Origin: Bacillota bacterium
GTDB taxonomy: Bacteria; Bacillota; Clostridia; Clostridiales; Clostridiaceae
Direction: 5' to 3'
DNA length: 6,398 nucleotides
NCBI GenBank assembly: GCA_023427705.1
Contig: JAEZAL010000069.1
Location: 1 to 6,398 of the forward strand
Every line of letters starts with the position of its first letter. Within the stretch, counting starts at the first letter, position 1. A model generated the notes under the pieces. The model did no database searches. It saw only the letters and a program-made list of their open reading frames with translations, and was not told the DNA's origin. Position numbers and translations under genes: made by a program. Shown here in pieces: positions 1 through 5,134 of this stretch.

Positions 1-407
1 CAATAACACTTTTCCTTTCACAAAAAGCAAAAAAAGTGTATGGAGTTGAAATTATAGAACCAGCAATTATTAATGCAAGAGAAAATGCAAGAATTAATAA
101 TATAGATAATGCAGAATTCTTTGTAGGGAAATCAGAAGAAATAATACCACAATTAATTAATAAGGGTATTAAACCAGAAGTTATAGTAGTAGATCCACCA
201 AGAAAAGGTTGCGATATAAAACTATTAGAATCAATAGGTAATGCAAAACCTAACAGAGTTGTATATGTTTCTTGTGACCCAAGTACATTATCTAGGGATT
301 TGAAGATATTAGAGGGAAAAGGATATAGAACAGAAATCGTTCAGCCAGTAGATATGTTCCCTCATACAAGCCATGTGGAGACAGTTGCTTTAATGTATAA
401 AGAATAA
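1..407 (+). CDS. rlmD: 23S rRNA (uracil-C5)-methyltransferase, C-terminal part (5' end outside window)
   Basis: This is the C-terminal catalytic half of a SAM-dependent RNA m5U methyltransferase of the TrmA/RlmD (RumA) family, which methylates uridines of 23S rRNA in the cytoplasm. The frame is open from base 3, giving ITLFLSQKAKKVYGVE before the rest, so the GTG at 36 is an internal valine codon and not a start. Visible motifs are the SAM-binding strand (VYGVEI), DPPRKG at 192-209, the catalytic cysteine in VSCDPSTLSRDL (codon 273-275), and the C-terminal HVE whose glutamate (codon 378-380) is the proposed general base. All the C-terminal catalytic elements are present, so nothing suggests decay. 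The N-terminal TRAM and Fe-S regions, if present, lie upstream. In Firmicutes one enzyme (RlmCD in Bacillus subtilis) can modify both U747 and U1939, so the exact target cannot be told from this fragment. A terminator follows 19 bases after the stop. Confidence 0.93.
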   Translation, partial: ITLFLSQKAKKVYGVEIIEPAIINARENARINNIDNAEFFVGKSEEIIPQLINKGIKPEVIVVDPPRKGCDIKLLESIGNAKPNRVVYVSCDPSTLSRDLKILEGKGYRTEIVQPVDMFPHTSHVETVALMYKE

Positions 408-426
408 ATAATATAAGTAAGGTTTT

Positions 427-463
427 AATAAGAGTATCCAATGAAGGATTCTCTTATTTTTTT
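427..463 (+). terminator. Intrinsic terminator of the RNA methyltransferase gene
   Basis: Stem AATAAGAGTATCC (427-439) pairs with GGATTCTCTTATT (446-458) with a single T-T mismatch and a 6-base loop. A run of Ts (457-463) follows. It lies 20 bases past the stop codon at 407. Confidence 0.85.
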
Positions 464-478
464 ATAATAATTCTTTAA

Positions 479-507
479 TGGACTTTTTAATAGTTTAGAT
501 GTAATAT
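479..507 (+). promoter_or_regulatory. Possible sigma-A promoter of the serine hydrolase gene
   Basis: TGGACT (479-484) and TAATAT (502-507) are 17 bases apart. Each matches four of six consensus bases. This would start transcription near 514 and give a leader of about 80 bases. That leader contains a small inverted repeat, AAGGTA (540-545) with TACCTT (557-562). The match is modest in AT-rich DNA. Confidence 0.3.
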
Positions 508-597
508 ACAATTAATAACAAATTTGGGTTATTTAGATGAAGGTATATGGTTAGATTACCTTAATAAATTGGGGATTTATGGGGGGGATAAGATACA

Positions 598-1494
598 ATG
601 AAAGAGTTTAAAAAATATAAGATAAAAAGTTGCTTGATAAAACAGAATTCAGAGATAGTTCTAGAGTATTACAGCAATGAAAAGGTTGCGAATAAATTAC
701 AGAAGATTAATTCCTGCACAAAAAGCTTCGCTGGAACACTTGTAGGTATATGCCTTGATCGTGGACTGATAGAAGATATTGATATTCCAATTAAGTACTA
801 TTTTCCTGAAATTATAGGAAATGATACTGATAATAGAAAACAACGTATCACCCTGCGTCATCTTCTTAGTATGAGTGAAGGTCTTGATTGGCCAGAATTC
901 GGAGAATGGAACTGTTTTGCACCAATGGCCTACAGCAAGGATATCTTGAACTTTGTTCTATCTAGACCAATGGTGTCAGAACCAGGAGAAAAAATGAATT
1001 ACAATTCTGGTGATTCTTATATTATTGGTGAGATAGTTGCAAAAGTAACTGGAATGAAGCTGGTGGATTTCGCAGAAAAAGAGTTGTTTATGCCACTTGG
1101 TATTAAAGATATACAATGGCTTGAACGTGACGGTCATGCTCTTTGTGCTGATGGATTACGTATGAAGACTTCGGATATGATAAAGTTAGGCGAATTATAT
1201 ATGAACGGAGGTATTTTTAACAGCTGTCGTATAGTTTCTGAAGAGTGGATTCAAGAAGCTCTTACTCCACGCTATCTTACTTACGAATATATAGGAAGCT
1301 ACTGCTACCACTGGTGGTATACTGAATTCAGCCTTAGGATTGGTAAAACACCAGTCAGCTTTGCCTTGGGCTATCATGGTCAGTTTATTGTCATAATTTC
1401 TTCACTGAAAATTGTAGCTGCAATAACTAGTGAAGTGAATGATTCTATGATGCCCATCAGAGTGTTGGAAAAGTATATAGATTCAATTATTTGA
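598..1494 (+). CDS. Serine hydrolase, class C beta-lactamase/AmpC-like superfamily, cytoplasmic
   Basis: This 298-residue protein belongs to the penicillin-binding-protein-like serine hydrolases (beta-lactamase class C fold, COG1680). The family contains esterases, D-amino-acid peptidases, amide hydrolases and true beta-lactamases, so the substrate is not known. The nucleophile motif SxxK is SCTK at residues 39-42. The second motif is YNS at 135-137, in the usual context before GEIVAKVTG. The third motif is the GYHGQ stretch at 258-262. No signal peptide or membrane segment is visible, so it probably acts in the cytoplasm, unlike typical beta-lactamases. The start is set by a run of seven Gs (581-587) 10 bases before the ATG. 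It stands alone, with a terminator on each side. Seven of its eleven arginine codons are CGT or CGC, whereas the adjacent methyltransferase fragment uses only AGA and AGG. This suggests a different origin. Confidence 0.88.
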   Translation: MKEFKKYKIKSCLIKQNSEIVLEYYSNEKVANKLQKINSCTKSFAGTLVGICLDRGLIEDIDIPIKYYFPEIIGNDTDNRKQRITLRHLLSMSEGLDWPEFGEWNCFAPMAYSKDILNFVLSRPMVSEPGEKMNYNSGDSYIIGEIVAKVTGMKLVDFAEKELFMPLGIKDIQWLERDGHALCADGLRMKTSDMIKLGELYMNGGIFNSCRIVSEEWIQEALTPRYLTYEYIGSYCYHWWYTEFSLRIGKTPVSFALGYHGQFIVIISSLKIVAAITSEVNDSMMPIRVLEKYIDSII

Positions 1495-1562
1495 AGATAA
1501 TTTTTAGCACAGAGATATAAATATGTTAACTATATATAAATAGAACTGAACATATAAAATAT

Positions 1563-1606
1563 ATGCCGGCTGAGATGAGATTTTAACTTTGGCCGGCATT
1601 TTATTT
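1563..1606 (+). terminator. Intrinsic terminator after the serine hydrolase, possibly shared by both strands
   Basis: The perfect stem ATGCCGGC (1563-1570) and GCCGGCAT (1592-1599) is followed by TTTTATTT. A few inner G-U pairs can extend the stem. It lies between two converging genes. On the minus strand the stem is followed by ATATTTTAT, so it could also stop transcripts of the ferritin-like gene, less efficiently. Confidence 0.8.
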
Positions 1607-1631
1607 GAAAATAATTACTATAATATGCAAG

Positions 1632-1646
1632 TTAACTTAAAGTTAA
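1632..1646. repeat. 15-bp AT-rich palindrome
   Basis: TTAACTT, one central A, then AAGTTAA form a perfect palindrome six bases beyond the stop codon of the minus-strand ferritin-like gene. It has no T-run on either strand and no known role. It may be chance in AT-rich DNA, or part of the mRNA 3' end. Confidence 0.4.
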
Positions 1647-1651
1647 TATTT

Positions 1652-2470
1652 CTACCACTCTATAGAGCTTCTTTGAGTTGACCAATAAGCTTTTGCCTCT
1701 TTTTCAAGTTTTTTAAGTCTAGTATAATAGTCAGGAAACTCACTTAGATGAGCGAGGGCTATTTTGCCAGTTATAAGTGGATTATCATTGGTTACGTTTG
1801 TAGGATAATATTTTCTTCCGTGTTCTAACTCTGTATCTAGTCCCATTCTAAATTGTTCAAGATCAAACTTTTCTTTACTAAAATCAATTCCAAGTTCTTT
1901 TGCAATTTGTGCAGCTTCAGCTACTGTAAAATTAGCTTTATTTTGAAGAGTTATGTTTCCTGAATTTATATTGTTAGTTGAAACTTTACTTTGTGAGTTT
2001 AGATAAAGAATATAGTCATATTTGTGTGCATGCTTTAATTCATCTGTTAATATTTCAAATAACATATCTCTATGGTATCTATCAGGAATGCCTGCACGTA
2101 TATCTCTATATTTTTCAACTGCACTAAGTTCACCAAATTTAGCTTTTTTTATTCCGTCAATATATGATTGTGGTTTTTCAAAAGTAACATTAGTTTCTGA
2201 AGGCACGCTCATACCTGTGTAAAAATCATATATTTCTCGGAAGTACTTATTGTGCTTTCTTTCATCATCTCTTATGGTAGTAATTATATTTTTTTCTTCT
2301 ATAGTTGGTGCTAAAGAAAGTAGATAATCATAAAAAAGTTCATCCTCTTTTTCTCCATTAATTGCTTCTTTTACTAAAGCTAATGATTGGTCTAAGCTTT
2401 TATATGATTTCTCCATTTCATGTATCCTAAAATGATTTTGGGGAACAAAGTCGGGTAAAGAATAATACAT
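1652..2470 (-). CDS. Ferritin-like (rubrerythrin-type) protein fused to a DUF5661-like domain
   Basis: This 272-residue protein has two parts. Residues about 20-157 form a four-helix ferritin-like bundle with the spacing expected for a carboxylate-bridged diiron site: Glu40 on the first helix, DDERKH with Glu70 and His73, Glu114 and Glu119 on the third helix, and DELKHAHK with Glu144 and His147. Proteins of this type bind iron and are often linked to peroxide or oxygen protection in anaerobes. The rubredoxin-like cysteine centre of classical rubrerythrins is absent, as the protein has no cysteine. After an Asn/Ser-rich linker (about 158-178), residues 181-256 match my memory of DUF5661: the EAAQIAKELGID helix, FRMGLDTELEHG, TNVTNDNPL, then TGKIALAHLSEFPDYYTRL. 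That domain has no assigned function. The start is fixed by an AGGAGG site (2475-2481 on the opposite strand) six bases upstream. It is a single-gene unit. The iron role is inferred, and electron donor and partners are unknown. Confidence 0.85.
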   Translation of the reverse strand: MYYSLPDFVPQNHFRIHEMEKSYKSLDQSLALVKEAINGEKEDELFYDYLLSLAPTIEEKNIITTIRDDERKHNKYFREIYDFYTGMSVPSETNVTFEKPQSYIDGIKKAKFGELSAVEKYRDIRAGIPDRYHRDMLFEILTDELKHAHKYDYILYLNSQSKVSTNNINSGNITLQNKANFTVAEAAQIAKELGIDFSKEKFDLEQFRMGLDTELEHGRKYYPTNVTNDNPLITGKIALAHLSEFPDYYTRLKKLEKEAKAYWSTQRSSIEW

Positions 2471-2474
2471 TATA

Positions 2475-2533
2475 TCCTCCTGTTAAAATGTAGATTACAT
2501 TATTATTATATGGAAATGGGGAGGGGGTGCTAC
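2475..2533 (-). promoter_or_regulatory. Promoter region of the ferritin-like gene with inverted repeats
   Basis: On the minus strand a perfect TATAAT -10 box lies at 2505-2510. The best -35 candidate, GTAGCA (2528-2533), has a 17-base spacer and is weak (three of six). The spacer is C-rich on this strand. Two inverted repeats flank the core: AATGTA-GAT-TACATT (2487-2501), just downstream of the -10, and CTAC-ATCA-GTAG (2530-2541) over the -35. The stretch 2497-2511 also partly resembles the 7-1-7 PerR/Fur box. The ribosome binding site is 2475-2481. Confidence 0.4.
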
Positions 2534-2575
2534 ATCAGTAGATACATAATTTGAGTAAAATATAGTAGTATTAAG

Positions 2576-2599
2576 TATATGTATACAGCTATATGTATA
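2576..2599. repeat. Direct repeat TATATGTATA, two copies
   Basis: TATATGTATA occurs at 2576-2585 and again at 2590-2599, separated by CAGC, a period of 14 bases. The second copy runs into TATAAT (2596-2601), a possible -10 box for plus-strand transcription. A regulator binding site is possible, but AT-rich chance repetition cannot be excluded. Confidence 0.4.
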
Positions 2600-2639
2600 A
2601 TAAAAGGTTTGAAAAATAAAATTAAATTTAGACAATAGT

Positions 2640-2681
2640 AACAGTGCAATAGAGTAATATTTATTTTATTGCACTGTTTTT
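2640..2681 (+). terminator. Strong orphan intrinsic terminator, plus strand
   Basis: The perfect 12-bp stem AACAGTGCAATA (2640-2651) and TATTGCACTGTT (2667-2678) can be extended inward by six more pairs, including two G-U, to leave a 3-base loop. TTTTT (2677-2681) ends it on the plus strand. On the minus strand no T-run follows. No plus-strand gene lies in front of it, since the gene to the left runs the other way, so it must end either a small unannotated RNA or stray transcription. Confidence 0.7.
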
Positions 2682-2801
2682 AGATAAAGCACGATAAATA
2701 AAATATGGGTGAAATAATTTGTAGTTATCATATTTAACATATAACAATACACTTACATTTATTTATTAATTAAATATATAAAAAATAATTATTAAAAATA
2801 G

Positions 2802-2830
2802 GGAGCGGAAAATTAATTGAATGCGTCTAA
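2802..2830 (+). promoter_or_regulatory. Probable ECF-type (self-controlled) promoter of the sigma factor operon
   Basis: CGTCTAA at 2824-2830 is the kind of -10 element used by ECF sigma factors such as the SigM/SigV group of Bacillus subtilis. A one-mismatch form of the GGAAC-type -35, GGAGC, is at 2802-2806 with a 17-base spacer. CGTCTAA was not seen elsewhere in the window. Transcription would start near 2835, leaving a leader of about 35 bases to the ribosome binding site AAAGGAGGT (2855-2863). Confidence 0.45.
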
Positions 2831-2868
2831 TAAGTGTAAGCAACATAACAAGTGAAAGGAGGTAACTT

Positions 2869-3426
2869 ATGAATTCCCTTTCGGTACCAAAGGAGAATAA
2901 ATCAGTTAAAGGACAGAATATAGAAAGTGAAATCCAAAGATTAATGGATACTTACGGTAACGATGTACTAAGAACATCTTATATGTATCTGAAAAACTTA
3001 CAAAATGCTGAGGATGCTTTCCAAGAAGTGTTTATTAAGGTTTTTAATAAGCTTGAAAGCTTTAAAGGGGAAAGTAGTGAAAAAACATGGATAATTAGAA
3101 TAACAATTAATGTATGCAAAGATATGCTACGTAGTTCATGGCTTAAGAGAGTGATGCTTACTGATAAGTTAAAAGATAAGAATTTATATATAGGAATTGA
3201 AAGTAGAATTATTAAAATAGAAGAAAATAAAATTTTATTTGAAGAGGTAATGGCCCTATCACATCGATTTAAAGAGGTTATAATACTTTATTACTATCAT
3301 AATTTCAATACAGCAGAAATAAGTAATATTTTGAATGTAGCTGAAGGAACTGTAAGAAGTAGATTACACAGAGGAAGAGAAATTCTTAGAACCAAGTTAG
3401 GAGGGAGGATTGATTGGAGTGAATAA
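2869..3426 (+). CDS. ECF-family RNA polymerase sigma factor
   Basis: This 185-residue protein is the usual length for an extracytoplasmic-function sigma factor, which directs RNA polymerase to a small stress regulon. Region 2 covers about residues 23-90. It includes the core-binding helix around AEDAFQEVFIKVFNKL (48-62) and the -10-recognition helix TWIIRITINVCKDMLRS (73-89). After a linker, region 4 covers about 123-176 with the helix-turn-helix NTAEISNILNVAEGTVRSRL (147-166) for -35 recognition. About 20 extra residues precede region 2. AAAGGAGGT sits five bases before the ATG. It is the first gene of a three-gene operon and is followed directly by its presumed anti-sigma factor. An ECF-like -10 element upstream suggests that it activates itself. 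The subfamily and the inducing signal cannot be told from the sequence. Confidence 0.95.
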   Translation: MNSLSVPKENKSVKGQNIESEIQRLMDTYGNDVLRTSYMYLKNLQNAEDAFQEVFIKVFNKLESFKGESSEKTWIIRITINVCKDMLRSSWLKRVMLTDKLKDKNLYIGIESRIIKIEENKILFEEVMALSHRFKEVIILYYYHNFNTAEISNILNVAEGTVRSRLHRGREILRTKLGGRIDWSE

Positions 3427-3427
3427 A

Positions 3428-4123
3428 ATGAGGGACTTTAAAAATATAGCAGATGATATCATGAAGGATATAAAAGTTAATGAAGAGCTTAAGGAAAAGA
3501 CTTTAAGTAAATGTCTGAAGAAAAAATATAGGCCAATTAATAAATTAATGATAGCAGCTGCTTTATTTCTCTTAATTATTAGAATAACAAATGTATCTCA
3601 TATCCTGCCATTAAAGAATCAACAAAATCAAGATGATACTCCTGAAAATAATATTATGAGTGTTGATGGTATTGAGTCAACTCCAGAGAACTCTATTAGT
3701 AATATACCGAGTGAAGAAGAGAAAAATTGGGTTATCGATACACTAGATAGTGCAAAAAGAGATTTTGGGAATAATTTTAGTATACCTACTTATATTACAC
3801 AAAACTATAAACTTCAAGAGATTAATGCATGGGGGTTTGATGAGGGAGAGGCAAATAAAATTATTCTTAGTTACTTTTCAGGAGAGAAAAGTTTTATGAT
3901 TACTCAAGATAAAACTCAAATAGAAAATGAATATGTTAATTATGAGAAAGTTGATATAAATGGAAATGTTGGATTATTAAGTATAAATAAATCAATTGAT
4001 AGCGAAAATGAATATAGCATGAATACAGAATTATATTGGTCTAAGAATAACATTTATTATTCAATAAAAGGATTAATAACACAAGAAGAGGCTATAAAAA
4101 TTGCGAAATCTATGAAAATATAA
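3428..4123 (+). CDS. Membrane-anchored anti-sigma factor with DUF4367-like sensor domain
   Basis: This is a single-pass membrane protein of 231 residues. The N-terminal cytoplasmic part (1-38) is short and charged, with amphipathic helices (FKNIADDIMKDI, EELKEKTLSKCLKKK) that would bind the sigma factor. One transmembrane segment lies at about 39-56 (LMIAAALFLLII). A low-complexity Asn/Ser/Glu-rich stalk follows (about 63-98). An outer domain (about 101-231) resembles DUF4367: YKLQEINAWGFDEGEANKI, an NGNVGLLS strand, LYWSKNNIYYSIKG and a final helix EEAIKIAKSM. No zinc-binding HxxxCxxC motif of the ZAS type is present. The ATG at 3428 is chosen because TTGGAG (3414-3419) is well spaced and it lies one base after the sigma stop codon (TAA-A-ATG), which implies translational coupling. 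A TTG at 3410, overlapping the sigma gene and behind GGAGGGAGGA, is a possible alternative adding six residues. The anti-sigma role is inferred from position and topology. Confidence 0.85.
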   Translation: MRDFKNIADDIMKDIKVNEELKEKTLSKCLKKKYRPINKLMIAAALFLLIIRITNVSHILPLKNQQNQDDTPENNIMSVDGIESTPENSISNIPSEEEKNWVIDTLDSAKRDFGNNFSIPTYITQNYKLQEINAWGFDEGEANKIILSYFSGEKSFMITQDKTQIENEYVNYEKVDINGNVGLLSINKSIDSENEYSMNTELYWSKNNIYYSIKGLITQEEAIKIAKSMKI

Positions 4124-4145
4124 AATGAATTGGAGGCATGATTTT

Positions 4146-4934
4146 ATGAGAAGATTTAAGTTTTTAGGTGCTTTTATTCTAGGGATAGGTATAGCTTCAT
4201 TATCATCAAATATAACAATGGCAGAAACAAATAAAGATGAAAAAAATTCAAATTACATTATTGAAATAGCAGTTGTTGATGAGGAGTTAGCAAAGAAGCA
4301 AGAAGAAATTGAATATATTCTATTTAATACAAACAATAAGGAAATTGAATCAAAAGGATTTAAGGTATTAAGTACTGGTATGGTCAATAAGTTTGTTGAG
4401 GTTAGAATAGAACCTTATAATGAAGAAAATGCTGAATACCTATATGGTATTCTTGGAAGAGATAAGGTTAAAGTAGTAGGAGAACAAGGTTTAGTAGCTG
4501 AAACACCTTATGATTCTGAACTAAGTCCAACATTTTCAGCAACAGCAATTAATGAGGAGATGCTAAACAAACAAAGAGAAATTGATCTATATGTATTTGA
4601 TAGTCATAAAGATGAAATTGATGAAAAGGGATTTAAGGTTACGCATACAGAACCACTTGATAATTATGTTGAGATAGGTATTATGCCTTATAATGAAGAG
4701 AATGCTGAGTATCTATACAATGTTTTGGGGAGAGATATTATCAAAGTAGTAGAAGGAATACAGCCAATAATAATAGGAGATGAACAAACTGAAATTAATA
4801 TTCCACAAACTAATATTCAGAAAGCAGGAGAGAAGTCAAATAAGTTAGTGATACCTTTACTAATAGCTTCTATTTGTGTACTTGGTGGAGTTATTTTTTT
4901 TATAAGTAAGAGAAAATTTAATTATAAAAGATAG
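4146..4934 (+). CDS. Exported single-pass membrane protein with duplicated outer domain, third gene of the ECF operon
   Basis: I do not recognise a named family. The 262-residue protein begins with a clear signal peptide (MRRFKFLGAF, hydrophobic to about 21, likely cut after TMA at 26). Two copies of a 68-residue domain follow (44-111 and 135-202), identical at 36 of 68 positions without gaps and sharing PYNEENAEYLY, LGRD and KVV. The pattern of strands and helices suggests a small alpha/beta fold. A linker, a C-terminal transmembrane segment (about 233-253) and a basic tail KRKFNYKR come last, so the bulk faces outside. There are no catalytic motifs, and the only cysteine (244) lies in the membrane segment. 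The start at 4146 is chosen over the in-frame ATG at 4125 because GGAGG (4132-4136) precedes it by nine bases and the signal peptide begins there. It follows the anti-sigma gene by 22 bases and ends the operon. A role in sensing or modulating the anti-sigma factor, or in envelope protection, is inference. Confidence 0.75.
   Translation: MRRFKFLGAFILGIGIASLSSNITMAETNKDEKNSNYIIEIAVVDEELAKKQEEIEYILFNTNNKEIESKGFKVLSTGMVNKFVEVRIEPYNEENAEYLYGILGRDKVKVVGEQGLVAETPYDSELSPTFSATAINEEMLNKQREIDLYVFDSHKDEIDEKGFKVTHTEPLDNYVEIGIMPYNEENAEYLYNVLGRDIIKVVEGIQPIIIGDEQTEINIPQTNIQKAGEKSNKLVIPLLIASICVLGGVIFFISKRKFNYKR
4275..4751 (+). repeat. Internal tandem duplication inside the third ECF-operon gene
   Basis: The segments 4275-4478 and 4548-4751 encode the two 68-residue domain copies, separated by a 69-base linker. 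The best conserved DNA is around CCTTATAATGAAGA, encoding PYNEE in both copies. Divergence at both DNA and protein level shows that the duplication is old. Confidence 0.85.
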
Positions 4935-4949
4935 ATTTAGAAATATAAG

Positions 4950-4990
4950 TAGTAGCAAGTAATTATACTTGCTACTATTTTGATTTTTTT
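4950..4990 (+). terminator. Intrinsic terminator of the ECF operon
   Basis: The perfect 12-bp stem TAGTAGCAAGTA (4950-4961) and TACTTGCTACTA (4966-4977) closes a 4-base loop. TTTTGATTTTTTT follows. It lies 15 bases past the stop codon of the third gene and separates the operon from the lipoprotein gene. Confidence 0.9.
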
Positions 4991-5070
4991 ACCTAAAATT
5001 ATAAAAATAATTTAGACTTGTAAGTAGGATATTTCAATATTTTATAGGGGGAATAATTGCGTGGAGAAAT

Positions 5071-5118
5071 TTGTATATTTAAATAATATAATGTAAAATA
5101 TAGATATAAATATTTTAC
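5071..5118 (+). promoter_or_regulatory. Promoter of the lipoprotein gene with an overlapping inverted repeat
   Basis: TTGTAT (5071-5076) and TAAAAT (5094-5099) are 17 bases apart and make a plausible sigma-A promoter. A perfect TATAAT at 5087-5092 exists but has no good -35. The inverted repeat GTAAAATAT (5093-5101) and ATATTTTAC (5110-5118), with an 8-base gap, covers the -10 and the likely start site. It ends just before the ribosome binding site AAGGAGGG (5122-5129). Confidence 0.45.
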
Positions 5119-5134
5119 CATAAGGAGGGCAACT

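Larger units (their letters stand above)
2471..2868. other. Divergent intergenic region of about 400 bp
   Basis: No open reading frame of useful length was found on either strand. From left to right it contains the ferritin-like gene promoter (minus strand), a 10-bp direct repeat at 2576-2599, an orphan plus-strand hairpin terminator at 2640-2681, a very AT-rich stretch (about 2690-2800) with nothing recognised, and the probable ECF-type promoter with the ribosome binding site of the sigma factor gene. Confidence 0.7.

Noticed and set aside
36..407. GTG at 36 as start of a complete short methyltransferase-like gene
   Set aside because: The frame stays open to the left edge and the residues before it continue the conserved SAM-binding region, so this is an internal codon of a gene cut by the window edge.
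1195..1377. Minus-strand open frame of about 60 codons inside the serine hydrolase gene
   Set aside because: It is antisense to a clearly conserved coding region, with no ribosome binding site and no family features.
2022..2222. Plus-strand open frame of about 66 codons inside the ferritin-like gene
   Set aside because: It is the shadow of the minus-strand gene, whose diiron motifs lie in the same bases.
4125..4145. ATG at 4125 as start of the third ECF-operon gene
   Set aside because: It lies before the ribosome binding site GGAGG (4132-4136) and would put seven extra residues ahead of a normal signal peptide. The ATG at 4146 fits both.
5047..5095. Leader peptide of 11 codons from GTG at 5061 behind GGGGG
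   Set aside because: It is too short, ends inside the proposed promoter, and has no residue run typical of attenuation.
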